From contig CAWZYM010000431.1 of assembly GCA_963966185.1 (NCBI GenBank), positions 244,501-308,500 of the forward strand: a stretch of DNA of 64,000 bases. The letters are read 5' to 3'. A program made the position numbers and the translations under genes. This document shows, one piece after another, positions 45,950 to 59,156 of this stretch (the first letter of the stretch is position 1; every line of letters starts with the position of its first letter). The notes beneath the pieces are model-generated. The model did not search any database, was not told the origin of the DNA, and saw only the letters and a program-made list of their open reading frames with translations. The stretch comes from Rhabditoides inermis (taxonomy: Eukaryota; Nematoda; Chromadorea; Rhabditida; Rhabditidae).

Positions 45950-46284
45950 AGCGAAGGTCACGTCATGATATATGCGAGTTTTTGCAACACGATGCGACTG
46001 TGAAATTGCATTCTAATACATACAAAGTCGAGCGCTGCAAAAACAGTGCGGAACTCGCTGTGAATTCCGATGGGACTAGTGAGTTTTATATGATGAATGG
46101 AGTGTTGGAAGTGACAGGTTGAGTGCCTGTCAGTCTGATATCGATACGATGGCTATAGAAAGAAAGGCAAAAACTGACTGGAGATAAAGCTATCAGAGCG
46201 ACCGCAGGATGGTTTGAATGGTTTGAATGGCATGGCAGCCACATATACAGTCTCTTTCTCTCTCTCCTCTCTCTCCTTTTTCTC

Positions 46285-46327
<43 letters not shown>

Positions 46328-46683
46328 CGAATTCCAGACAAGACACAGTGCACTGCGCGTGGCATTCTTTCCAATCAAAACATCGCCCCGCAATTGCCAG
46401 TGACTAACAAAAGCGGGGGTGAAACATGTTGGAATTGGCAAAATGTGCGAGATCATTACGAGATCAGTATAGCTTTGGTAAGACAGTGCAGCGTCTCCAA
46501 GCCTCGCTATCAGTGCTATCAGTGATAAGGCGGGCAGTCGGCAGCCTCCACTCTCTCCATCCAAGCTGAGTGTAATGCAATGCAACAAGCACATAGAAAA
46601 AGAAAAGGAGAATGCGTAGCCTCGCGTCCTTCTGAAGAAACGATGCGCGCCACGCCTCTCTACCCTATCACATATCAACAATC

Positions 46684-46733
<50 letters not shown>

Positions 46734-47279
46734 AGAAAGAGGGAGAGAGAGAGATCGCTACGATGCGTCCCCCTATAATCAATCAGTTTCTCTCACCATT
46801 ATTATATCTTTATATCCCCCGTATATTGCTTGGTCGTACAATACGGCGCGCGGATCGAAAATAAAGAACACATAGAATTGCCCGCGCATTCATGGAGCTA
46901 CGTGGGCGTGACGTCATATCCAATCAATACTGCGCGGGCGATTGATTTGATACAATCAGCTGATCGATAGCGAGAGAGAGATAGAGAGGGGGCGTTAGGC
47001 TGTGCGATTCACTCTCACTCTCTCTCGAGTGAGTGGGAGCAAACACGCGTCTGCGCACTCCGCTCACCGCACGCTCTCTCCGCCACTTTCTCGACTGACC
47101 CTCTTAATTCCAGCGCTGTCTACGCGGGTTAAGGTGAGCACCCGCTTTTTGAGCATTATCGTGCTGGGTTCAAACGAGACAGGGAGGGAGAATAGGGGAA
47201 GAAGTGACGACCGAAAAGAGGGGCCGCTATCTATTCATCTATAGGCTACTCAGAACGGTTTCGCACGCACTGGCCCACT

Positions 47280-47336
<57 letters not shown>

Positions 47337-47713
47337 GCCGAACCAGACAGGTAACCAGACAAACCTCGCATTCCAGTATACTACTACCTGTCTACCAGTT
47401 CCGGCTACTCGCCACGAGTGGTGAACGCGTAATCAATAGAACCCATGGGTGATCGAATATGAAAGGGGGAAGACAGGGACATGTCATACACCCGGAATCG
47501 CCCCGACTGCAGGGAGTCGCCGACAAAAACGGGCGGACTGACGGGAAAGAAACGGCGCTCGATCCAGCCTCTATACAGTCTGAGATGGACGGGAAAGAAC
47601 TGAAGAGAAATGGAGAGAGGGGGAAACTGAAATGATCTTTATGAACTTGAGAATCGCTCATATCCGATCGTGATAGCGATGAAACTAGAGCATGGGCCCC
47701 CGAAAGAACGAAT

Positions 47714-47758
<45 letters not shown>

Positions 47759-48521
47759 GTGGTCTATAATGTTTTACATAGTAATCAGATTACAAAGGGT
47801 CGAAACTCTGCCGTCGTCTGTCCCTGCTATTGACAATAACACCCAGTACTGATAGCATGTGTTATTCCCAAATATCAGAGTAACACCGATATTGTTGTGT
47901 ATCTACTATGAAGTCACCAACTCACCAAAGGAATTAATTGCTCACAATAAATATGAAATCAAGAAAGTACCCGCAGGGAATATCCTTTAGAGAGAGGAGG
48001 AAAGGAAAAAGAGGAAGGAAGTGAGAGGGAGGGAGAGAGAGAGGGGGGGGGGGGAAGAGGGAGGGAGAGTCGTTCTCGGGACGCGAAACCAAACACCTCA
48101 TCAACTGCATGTGTGCTGCGTGTGAAATGTGTTCGATTCGGCGCCCGCGATCGAAGGGGCGGGACTCTCTGGTTTTTCTCTCGCCTCTAGAGATCCGCCA
48201 TCTCCACGCTGTATCGCAGAGAGACGAGAGTGAGAGAGGGTTCTCGGCGGGTCGCGCTTTTTCGAGGATCTACATAACTACGGGCAGCCGGCCGCCCGAG
48301 AGCATGCACGATTGTAAAGTCTAGATCGACGAGAGAGCGCGTGATTGAAGAGGATTAGAGAAAAATCCAGTGGAAATAGTGTATGCGGACGAAAGAATGG
48401 AGAGGGGTTTCGAGTGGGAAGAGAGAAGAGAAGCTCTGATTATGTGGTCTCACTCCGGACACTTGATAGTTAGGGCTGGACAAACTATTTGCAGCAGGTG
48501 AGATTGCTCGGGAGTGGGCGG

Positions 48522-48565
<44 letters not shown>

Positions 48566-51485
48566 ACGCTGCGGTTTACCCGAAACCAGTATATACTTGT
48601 TACCGGTATCGCCCAGCATTCAGCGCTCACTCTCTCCTCATACCCAACAACCTCTATTGCAAAGGAGATTGTGTGGAATTTTGGTTTTCAAAAAAAAGTC
48701 AGTGAACGTACGTGTGATTCCGAGTAGCCTCTTCTCCACTGCCGCGACGAGCGACGCAGCTTGCATACACCTACAACAATCAATCGATAATTAATCGATA
48801 AACTAATCAATAATCAATCATTCGATCGATAATCAATCAATCAATACGCACCTGACGAGAGCGTCGACGGGGTCTTCCGGGGCGTCGACGACTTGCGAAT
48901 CGATCGAATCGAATCGGTCGAATGAGAAGGCGACAGCGTCGACGTCGACGGAAGAAGAAGGGAAGACGACAGGGGGAGAGGCGACTGGAAAGATAGAGAT
49001 GGAAGTCATGTGGAAGATGGTGAGTGGTGAGTCACAGTTGCGTCAAGAGCAGCTGATTTCATGGTGAGAGTGACGTATGTGTCCACTAGACAGCGGTTTG
49101 CACTTTGTGATTGTGTCTGTTTCGTCTCTCTGTTTCATTCTACTGACTCATCAATGCTCGACAACTGGCGTTGCAAAACTGATCAGGAAACAGTAGCTGA
49201 TAGTTTCATAACACGTATAACTCACTCTTCTGCATCCTCCTTATCTGGTGCTTGGCTTGGACTGCCTGGAGGGCCACAGCCTGGGAGGACGAGGGAGAGA
49301 AGACAGACATGTCGACAGAAGAGTCCAGGGAGAAACACTGGAACACACACAGTCATCAACCCTAGCTCTGTTCCGACAAGCCCTTATGAGAGAGAAGGAC
49401 AGATAGACTAGTACTAGAAAAGGAGAATGAGAGGAGGCACTCACATCTCCCATGTCCATGTCTCCGAACTGATTTCCTCCCACGGTTCCCTCGAAATTGT
49501 GGAACAACTGCTGGCCATAGTTGGTGCCGGCGCCAAACGAGCCGAGAGATGAGGATTCTAAAAAGGAATACGTTTCAAACAAGTACGTTTTGCCCCGTAC
49601 GTTTCAACCAGTGTGTATATCCAGCAGTTGGATCACAATCGTAATATATCCATCAACCTGCATGGCTACCAGCCCTACCGTAACCCTCTACAGTACCCCG
49701 CACCCACCGTATCCCATCATCTCGTGTCCCATTCCCCCATGTCCGCCTGCCTGGGTGTGACTGTGCTTGCGCATCGGAGAGCCCACATCCGAAGAGAAGG
49801 TAGACGAGCCAGGAGAGCACGACTGGGTCACTGCAAACACTTTGGTATACGGTAGTTGGCATTACAGTTTCCCAGTATCCCCTACTACAGTACCCGAGTT
49901 GAGGCGGCTGCGGAATCCGCTCTCCTCGTCGTCCTCCTTCTCCCTGACAGTGCCGCGCTTCAGGAACACGTCGTACTCCTCCTCCATCGTGCTGCAAAGG
50001 GTACGGTGAGTGAGAGTAGAGTAACCCGGCTACAGTACCCCTTTCCCTTACCGTGCAGGGCTGGTGGTGAACGAGTGGGCGGCGCTGTGATCGGATCCGA
50101 GACCAGAGTCGGGACCCTGTAAATTGTTTTTATTATAATACATTGGATGTTTATGCATACGTTGCACTGTCTGTATATTGTGAATAACGTCCGACATGTG
50201 GCAATCGAAATCCAGCCTGTTCAATGTATTGATGAACGCATTTGAACCTTGTGAATAAAAACGAATGATGTGATTTTTTTTGAACTATTATTGCTAACAA
50301 TGTAAAATCGTGTTTTCACACTGGTCTATGTGCAGCTAAAACCATTAGGAATAACACATATGACCTAGCTTGCTACAATATACTCTTTCTGCTTGCAAAC
50401 ATACGTTTCAGCCAATGTACGTAACACAGTGTCTTGCTTAGTGCAGGCAATATCTTATTTTTAAGATCCCCCTCCGGTTTCGCTCGTACTAGCCAACTGA
50501 GTGTGTGTGTGTGAGAGAGAGACCAGTATACTACTACCAGTCTACCAGTTCCGACTACTCACCTTCTTGTTGAGCTCCTCTGCGGTGGGGATGATGAGCT
50601 GGTCAGCCTCGGAGACGATGAACGAGTACGGGTCGAGGGGCGCGGCCGGGGAGGGGATCTGGGACAGTAGTTGGAAGTACTGTACTTCTCCAACCCGTTC
50701 TGGGCTAATGAACCAGAGTTCATCGCTTATGTCTCCTCCATCACAATTTTGTTTCAAAATGTTCGAATCACTCCCGAACTATTTGGAATGCATTGGAATG
50801 CATCCCTTCGAAACACTTCGGAATCGTTTCCGAAGAGACTGATAGCATCATTGTCGTGCTCCCCTCCACTCACCACCGCTGGCTCCTCTCCGAACGGGTA
50901 GTAGTAGCACTCGCGGCACGCGTCCCGATGGCGACGCAGCGCGTAGTTCGACCTACACGAGCAAACGTCTACAGTAATCCTACCGTATCTACTTCACAAA
51001 AGCGATTTTCAAGCTACCGTAACCCTACCGTACCCCCATCGTACCTGAACACTCCTGCGCACTCGTTGCACTTCCACGGTCCGACCGGCGAGTGGATGGT
51101 CGAATGGCGGCGCAACTCTCGCTCCGTCTGCAAATGCTTCATTCTACATACGTTTCAGCACATTGACAAGAAGAATTATGACCGTTCTCCGCAATGTCAC
51201 AAATATGATCCGCAAACAATTTTTCAGCAACCTAACAGTCAAAGAAACGTGAAATTTGTCATGCCAATACACAGTAATCCGATTTCAATCTACCGTATAC
51301 GGTATATCGTACCTCGAAGCTCTGCGGGCAGTTCTGGCAGTTCCACTGCTCGTCCTCCCTGGAGTGCACGGAGGAGTGCCTCTCCAGAGCCTCCGACGAG
51401 GGGAACATGAGACGACAGCGACGGCAGGTGAGCAGCTGAGGTGACGTCATCGTGATAGGGGGGAGAGAGAGAGAGAGAGATAGAA

Positions 51486-51540
<55 letters not shown>

Positions 51541-53196
51541 CCTTGTTCTTGTTCCTGCCCATCCACTCGTCCCTCTCCCTCTCCTGCAGGGGCAGTGACC
51601 GGATCGAGTCACTCGGTCTCTGAGGGGGCGATGGCTGCTGGGCGACCGCGGCTGCCTGTGCGGCAAGCAGCGCTTCCGCAGGCGACGTCACCAGCTGGAA
51701 CCAAGCGGGTAAGGAACCAGTCGAGCACCAGTGCACCAGTGCACCCCAGTTGTCGTAACCAGTCGAGAACCAGTGCACCAATTCTCAGTTCAGGTAAGAA
51801 CCAGCCGGATGCCGATTGCGAACCAGTCACCATTACGAACCAAACTCACATCGCTCGACTCCATCCGGATCACGAGCCCGTAGGGTATCTCGTCCTCCTC
51901 GGAGTGCAGCGGCCTGAAACGGCGGAGGGTTGCGGACTGACGGACAGACAGGGAGATGGTTACAGACAGACCGACGCACCCCTGCATGTGTCCGGTGGGC
52001 GGGATGGCGGTGATGGCGGGAAGGGGAGTGTGGTTCTCCTGGTTCTCCTGCATCTTCACTACTGGGGTGGTCGGCGTGGTCGGCAGGGTCATGTTGCGCA
52101 CCAGACGACGACTGCAGAGATGATATGAGTCATTGGATTCAAATCAATTCAAATCAAATCAAATCAATTATCCGAACTCGCATCATATGATTAAGTGTAT
52201 AGCTTTCAAGGTGATAGCGCCGTTATTGGATTTAAAGAAAGGAAGACACATTTGCTGACAGTTTGTTTGCAAGCAGAGTATTTTGGCTGTTACCGTTCGT
52301 AAGAATGCGAAGTTGCGTTGAATGAGAATAAGAGACGCTTCAAGAAACTCTCTCGAATTGACGAAATGTGGGAGTGGCGTGAAGGAAGATTGCAAGAAGA
52401 AAAAAATAACGTGTGCATAGTTACATAAAACCATAGTAACAGGCGAAAAGATGGGGAGGAAATGAATTGCGGCCGAGTCGCGAAATTAGAAGCGCTCTCG
52501 TGCGGGAAGAATAGACGAGTTGATTGCGAGATGGAGGGATGCAGAGTGAACGTGCCAAGACATCAAATGACTATGACAGCGTGTTTCCAATGATATAGAG
52601 GGAAGCGCAACTTTCATCGTCCACTATTCTGACCATGCCTCAACCACATAAGCAGACAACTGCTGAAGGATACACAAAAGTGAATCCGTCACACAAATGA
52701 CAGGTAATCGCGAAAGTGAGTAATGTTTTCTAAAACAGTGAAGGAGAGATAAGTGAGATTGAATTTTGAAACAGTGAGCTGCAACTGTTGCTATGCTATA
52801 ATAATTGTCGATGTTTCTCACACATGTCTGCTTTTGTAGTAGACAGGTAGACACTGATGCATAAATGAATTTGTTTGCGAAATTGACACATTCGGCACAC
52901 AACCGCTACAATTTTTTTTATTGTATTGATTGATTATCGATTATTATCGACTCACCCTCCCTGTCCGCCACTCTTCTGCCTGTCCGGGCACTTGTGCTGG
53001 TAGAGGTTCGATCGGAACTTGTACGTCTGAAATTTCATGATACAGTAATCCGATATGATACAGTATGCTCTACCGTACCTTGAAGCAGAACTTGCACTTG
53101 AAGGGACGGTCGTTGCTGTGTTTCACGGCGTGCTGCTTGAGATACCAGACAGAGTTGAAGAGCTTACCGCAATCCTGAAAGAACATCTCTCTCTCC

Positions 53197-53233
<37 letters not shown>

Positions 53234-53271
53234 CCTTCCTCTCTCTCTCCATCTCTCCCTTTCTCCCTCTC

Positions 53272-53309
<38 letters not shown>

Positions 53310-54135
53310 ACCTTGCACGCGCATTGCTGGTTCTTCTCGAGGGTGACGTTGATGTGGTCCACCTCAGTCGGACAGATGACGACCGGCGGTGGCGGAGGCA
53401 GATCCGGCTGTAATGACGTCATTAATAAGAAATGACGTCATCCCGATCACACACCACCGTACCTTGATTGCCCTCCGATAATCACAACACGTCAAAAAAT
53501 CAACATGTTTACGCGCGTTGTTCGACCACTAGGAGCGCGCGTTCTTTGTTTGCGTTATGATTTCACATGCTGACCCCCGTGTACAAATAAACAAGTATAT
53601 ATGCATGTGTCTGGGTCGAACTATTTCGGGACGCGTGTCAGACGCGCCTTGTTGTGAAACTCGCGACAGTGACGCATCGAACGTATGTCAATAGGTCGTC
53701 GGGTCAAGCAGGGCTGAACCACAACAAAATTCGAATCGCCACGCGTTTTTGAAATCTGTGTCAGAGAGTCGGCTTGAAACTGATCAGTTAGATAAAGGCG
53801 CCGGGCATTCTGCCATGCGATTTCGCCTATAAGCGTCTTATCTGGAATGACCGCCGTCTCGTAGCCTGGAGAGAGCCATACGCCAACGCTTCAACTGATC
53901 ACTCCAAATACCAAATACCATAGCACCGAAGTGTTTCAATTTACACTACCGTAACCCTAACCCACCGTAACCGTCATCTGCTTCTGCATGGTCTCGTCGT
54001 GCATCTGCGGGAAGAGGTCGGTCTGTCCCTGCGGGTAGAAGCCCCCGAATCCGCCGAAATCCATCCCGGCTTCCGCCGTCTGACCGTACGCTACAGTATC
54101 CAATGCGTCGACTGAATGGTGCCTGCGGGGAGACA
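45460..54135 (-). CDS. C2H2 zinc-finger protein with five fingers, 20 exons, 5' end uncertain
   Basis: A probable DNA-binding regulator. Exons: 54135-53966, 53407-53312, 53174-53079, 53026-52956, 52111-51980, 51913-51850, 51694-51542, 51435-51313, 51127-51045, 50952-50874, 50658-50563, 50116-50052, 49991-49894, 49830-49708, 49557-49445, 49280-49226, 48984-48852, 48770-48712, 45766-45693, then the TGA at 45462-45460. All phases agree. Starting at the first internal ATG (54064, MDFGGFGGF) gives about 604 aa, but the first exon is open further upstream and expects a preceding exon. Fingers: CKDC..HAVKH, CKFC..HKC, then after a Pro/Thr linker CRRC..HSSVH, CQNC..HSTIH and CNEC..HRDAC, an arrangement of two plus three. 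The rest is low-complexity and acidic/Ser-rich, with a helical C-terminus. The stop codon is the first codon after the last splice junction. I do not recognise the orthologue. Confidence 0.9.
45893..45949 (+). repeat. (GA)n microsatellite
   Basis: GA run in the 2.9-kb penultimate coding intron (45767-48711) of the zinc-finger gene. Confidence 0.92.
46255..46325 (+). repeat. (CT)n microsatellite
   Basis: CT run in the same long intron. Confidence 0.9.
46683..46753 (+). repeat. (GA)n microsatellite
   Basis: GA run in the same long intron. Confidence 0.92.
47281..47333 (+). repeat. (GA)n microsatellite
   Basis: Nearly perfect GA run in the same long intron. Similar shorter runs occur at 47718-47758 and 48521-48562. 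Confidence 0.92.
51461..51540 (+). repeat. (GA)n microsatellite
   Basis: Fills most of the intron between zinc-finger gene exons 51694-51542 and 51435-51313. Confidence 0.92.
53186..53310 (+). repeat. (CT)n microsatellite
   Basis: Makes up almost the whole intron between the zinc-finger gene exons 53407-53312 and 53174-53079. It is GA on the sense strand, unlike most introns in this gene. Confidence 0.92.
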
Positions 54136-54139
54136 CTGA

Positions 54140-55161
54140 AACGTACGGAGTGGAAAACGTAATGGTAAGCGGCGGAATGAACGATACAGTACGCGTGACG
54201 TCGCTTAAGTAGCGTCAGTCAATTAGGAGACAGTATAGATGGAAAGTGGACACGACGACGACACAAAATACACAGGAGTGCGATAGATTGAATATAGAAT
54301 GAGGCGCGGGTCAGAAAAGTGGAGAGACTGGGCGCGATTGTATACGTGGAATATAGAATGAGAGAGTGTGTCAGTCGCCAAAAGAAGCCGCTACGGCTGT
54401 GAAGACATGGTAATGGTGAGAGCGGTTGCGGGTGGTCAGTGGATGAGAGTGAGACACACTCTTCCTGAAAGTCTCCAGCGGTCAGTCGCCTTGGACATGA
54501 TAAGGCAGTAATCTGGAGACGCGTTCAGGTGACCAAATGACCGCTCCGATAACGGACAGCGTGTGAAATCCAGAGGAACAGACGAAAAACGGGTGAGAGA
54601 GTGTGGTGAAATGCGAGCGGCAGAGAAGCTAGAAGGCTGGTTCAAAGGTGATAGCGCCTGGAAGAGGCTGCTCCTCTGATAAGACCAGGGTTTGCGCAAT
54701 GGGGGAGGGTTACGCCAAATATGCAAATACACCTGAAAAAGCGTAGTTCATTCATTTCAGGGATGGGGGGAAGGTACATACCAGTACAAGACACGGCACG
54801 GTACCTATTCAGAGGGGGCTGCGCATATCAAACGTATTGTGTCGAATAGACGCGCCCTATGGGCAGAGGCACACACGACTGTGAAAGCACCAGCGGGTGA
54901 ATCACCCCTAGTGGTCAAGCAATAGAGGGGCAGAGGGCGAGACAGCTCTACTGTACGAAAAGGTAACCCGAAATCACAGGAACAGTGTTAACCTGTTAAC
55001 GCGAGTGAGGCATGAAACAGAACGGACCATTAGGTTACTGTAGGGACCATTAAAGGAGGGAATGGAGACATTGGCTCCCATGCGATGGCATCTCGGCGCG
55101 TGGCACAAGGTCGGCTGTGCGGACAGCCCTTACCGTACCACCCTGCCAACCTCCCTCCCTC

Positions 55162-55201
<40 letters not shown>

Positions 55202-55682
55202 TCTACCCCCTGGCCATCCGGCAGAGCAAACCGGTAGATCAGTCGCACTTTTTCGCCGCCTATAAACCACCCACAACAGACGCGCGCTCGCTCGCCGCTT
55301 TTTTGCGCGAGTTTCGCTGCGATGCGAGTATGCTAATTTCTGGTTCCAGGCTATACTATGAGGCCGAAAAAGCGACGATTATGTGTGGATATTATTATGA
55401 TCGCGTGGGCAAAAAGACATGCCGGATTGAACCCGGTTTCCATCTCTCAACAAAGTTTCCAGTGCAAGCGGTCAAAAATGGCAGCATCACAAAAAAAGTC
55501 GAAAGAAGTTGCGACACTTCTCGCGTGGTTTGTTGCCGCGCCGCCTGATTGACACTATCACTGATTATGCGGCGAGAGACGGCCGAGAGAGTGTGGTGAT
55601 CGAAGAGAGCGCAGCGCTCATCGAGACGATTACCATATGTGACATCGATGAAGGCTGCCGGATGGAGAAGGGATTGATCGAA

Positions 55683-55733
<51 letters not shown>

Positions 55734-57822
55734 GATAGTCGAGTAGGTCGGGCCTCAGGGGTGGTAGATCACGAAGAAAGTGGTTGTGTGTGTGCGGAGA
55801 CGGGCGCGCAATCGAACGTGTAATGCGCGCGTGAAAAAGGTGGCGTTCGAAAGAAGTGAGACCTGTCGGCGTCACTCCTAATCGATAGATCACAACAATC
55901 AATAGGTCGATTATCAGGCGGTCAGCGAAAGTCCGGTGCACAGTCTGCACCAACTGGTTATCCTGCGATGGCAGCCGGCGCAGTGGATGCATTGATTAGA
56001 TCAGATGAAGAGAGAGAGAGAGAGAGAGAGAATGAGTGATGCATGAGTAATGAGTGATAGAGATGCCGCCTGGAAGATAGCTGACCGTCAATCGGCTGGA
56101 TCGAGAGAGGATCAGAGGATGGCAAACCAAGAGGTGAGATGAGGTGAGATGAGGTGAGATGAGGGTGTCTCTCATTACGCCTCGACTCTTGACAAAACGT
56201 GTCCAGTCTACACTGTTTCACATGTCTGCCGATGAGCTCATCAATTCCATACCATCCCAGCATCCCAATTTCGTGACGATCTATTAGGAATATTGAAAAG
56301 AAACTACTGGCAATCGAAAAGACCTGAGCGTGACTGCGATCTATTTCAGTTACGCTTCACACCAATAATGACATGAATTCGCTTTAATCAAGTCGACTAA
56401 GTTGAAATCAGCCAACAAATTCCATAAATCTCTATATCCAGCAATCAATCACGAATGCGGCAATCCGTCTCATTTATGATCTATTCGTTGTCCGCGCGAG
56501 TTGCGCAAGCCTCGGGAATAGGGACCATAGCAAGTTGATGGGACCATTCCCGCGTATCTACCGCAATCCATCTACCGGAGGGGGGGGGAGGTCAGGCGCG
56601 GTCAGGCAGGGTGAGAGAGGGAGAGAGAGGGAAGGAGGGGAAGATGTAACCGATCTCTATCTCGGCCAATCAGCCAAATCAGACGAGTGAGTATCAGACA
56701 GCTATTGAGAGCAACTTTTTCGGAACTACAAGGCGCTAGAAAAAAAAGAAAAAAAGAAGAATGTTCGGAAGAATGTACAAACTTGCGAAGAGACTAGCGG
56801 CTACTTACTTGAATGAAGAATACTTGTGCTTCGCCTATACACCTGACCACTCTGATATGATTATTGTTTTGTAGATGTGGGTTTCTGGATTTCATTTTGA
56901 ATAATAAGCAAGTAGCTAAGGAGAGAGAGAAATATAATTCATAAGGAGTTGTTTGTTGTTGTGGTCAGCGCGGCCCTAATCAGCCCTCAGGCACCGGTAA
57001 ACAAACGCCTCAGGGCAGTGGAGCCCCGTGTGCGAGCCAGCAAACAAATAGTAAATAATGAAATATATACGCGCCATATATATAAATAGATGGAAGTAAA
57101 CAAGATTCCTGTGTTCGAATTAATCCTCGAGGATGAATCGAGACTGCAATGCAAATGTGAGGTGAGAGAAAGGGAAAGAGGAGAGATAGAGAAAAAGAGA
57201 GAGAGAGAGAGAAATAGAGAGGACATGCCGTCGTCCGGGGCGACTACGCACTTTTTCGGAGCGCTCCGAGAATGACCACACTCACTCTCTCTTTCTCTTT
57301 CTCTTTCCATAACAGACCCGAGAACGCCCTTCGATAAAACCCCTCAGGGCACGCAAAAAGGACCGCCGCGCGATTCATTAGAGCATTAGACCCGACGCGC
57401 ACAAGGTTCACACACTGAACCTACCTGAACCTACCTGAACCTACCTGTGCGACAATAGGCAAGTAGATATAGGTTAGCAGTTAGTATAGCAGAGGGGGCA
57501 GTCGAGGCTTTTTGAGTTCTCGCCCTTGAAACTCTGTCAGGAGATCCAGCATTACAGCTTCTAGGCCTGCGGGCAACACCTGACCGCTTGACCAAAGGGC
57601 ATGGATGCGAAGAGACTATGGGATATTGAGAGAGGCAGACAACTGACCGGTGATAGAGCGCGAGAGAGTGTGCGAAAGGAGAGTGCGCAGCACGTGGGAG
57701 CCTTTGAAATTGAAACTCTCGAACGCCCCGTTCGAGGATTTTACAAACGCCGCACGCGAGAGAAGCGGCAAAAACCACCAACTGATCGGCAAAAGTACTA
57801 TTGTGATCAGCTGGTGGGGGGA

Positions 57823-57861
<39 letters not shown>

Positions 57862-58500
57862 TGAACTACCAAAGCAGGGGAGGGAGAAGGGGAAGCAACA
57901 TGGTAACATGGAAACCATTACACGTCAGCGTAGCACGCTCACGACAAGAGACAGTAGCCAAATGCACGAAGGCGCGATACCAGCGAAAGCGTCGACCTTG
58001 TTCGCCACTCAACCAGGCGTTGAACAAACGGAAAGTTGAACCGGTATGAGTGGGAAAGGGGCAATATTCAAATCAGGCATCACCCCGCAAGGTGGGTGGG
58101 TGGGAAAGTGATGGCGCTCTAGCAATAAGGATTCTCACTCTGTCGCGCGCCCTGTCACCGGAGGAATAACACGTGAGAAAAACGAACAGAGTGAGAGTAG
58201 GGGGGACATAGGTGTATAGTGGTCAAGCCGCCCCGGCAACTTGCAACTCTCGGTTGCCAATGGAGCGTGCGTCAGAGACGGCGCAGAGAGTGTGCGAAAG
58301 GGGGAGAGGAAGGGATAATGGATATAATAGAGTGGTCAGTCAGAGCACGCGACTCGAAAAAGGACACACTCCCCGGGAACTCGCGAGAGTGCAAAAAAAA
58401 CAGGCAAGCGCCTTTTTCCGGTGGTCTTTTTTTGCCGAGTCTTTTTGTGAGTGATGAAAGGACGACGCTGGGAGGCCTGAAAGAGAGGAATGCGTAATTA
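54140..58500. other. Gene-free, GA-rich region, part 1
   Basis: No convincing gene on either strand; likely the upstream region or first intron of the zinc-finger gene. It contains GA/CT runs at 55159-55196 (CT), 55685-55730 and 57824-57861, a GAGGTGAGAT triplication at 56131-56164, and CTACCTGAAC repeated about three times at 57421-57447. Frames such as 55117-55548 lack homology and splice support. Confidence 0.5.
55685..55730 (+). repeat. (GA)n microsatellite
   Basis: Perfect GA run of about 46 bp. Confidence 0.93.
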
Positions 58501-58565
58501 CAAAGCATATTGCACAAGCGTATCGAAATCGCGTTAAAGTGAACATTGGTGGGAGTAAAGCACGG

Positions 58566-58613
<48 letters not shown>

Positions 58614-58916
58614 GAGAGGGGGGGGGGTGATTCGAAACAGTCAAGGGTCGATCGGCTACACCTGTAGAAAGGCACACATAAATGACCACAGGGGAGAATG
58701 AGAGAGATACATTTGTGCAAACATGAATTGTCGCATCCTGAGTTTGCGCGGTTTATGGTTCTCTGTGTGTGTGACCCTGAGGGGCTTTCTCTCTCTTCCT
58801 CTCTACCATTCATGCAACACGTAACCAATAAAGGTACTGTACACCGGATATCACTTATTTTGCTTTCGGAGATTGCATGATTAGAGACGAGGAGTGGACG
58901 TGTCACATGCATTGCA

Positions 58917-58941
58917 AGAGGGAGGGAGAGAAGGAGAGAGG

Positions 58942-58991
<50 letters not shown>
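58917..58991 (+). repeat. (GA)n microsatellite
   Basis: GA run with GGGA and AAAG variants, about 75 bp. Confidence 0.92.
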
Positions 58992-58995
<4 letters not shown>

Positions 58996-59125
58996 AGGAG
59001 GCTTGCCCGCGGGCACAAACAACAAACAAACAAACAGCCAGCGGAGCGAGGCAGCGGATGCAGAAGCGATAAACAACGAAGAAAGCAGCGAGAGAAGAAG
59101 ACGCCATGGTCAAGGATCGGAGGGG

Positions 59126-59156
<31 letters not shown>

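Noticed and set aside
49653..49997. 114-codon minus-strand frame (hydrophobic SWLVYLLFGCG)
   Set aside because: A shifted frame over two zinc-finger-gene exons; the splice-consistent frame (TQSCSPGSSTFSSDVG) agrees in phase with both neighbours.
55117..55548. 143-codon plus-strand frame with several cysteines (CGYYYDRVGKKTC)
   Set aside because: It begins inside a CT tract, another frame is equally open, no domain is recognised and no splice partners are evident. Kept only as a weak possibility.
57421..57447. CTACCTGAAC repeats as interstitial telomeric sequence
   Set aside because: They do not match TTAGGC and only about three units are present.
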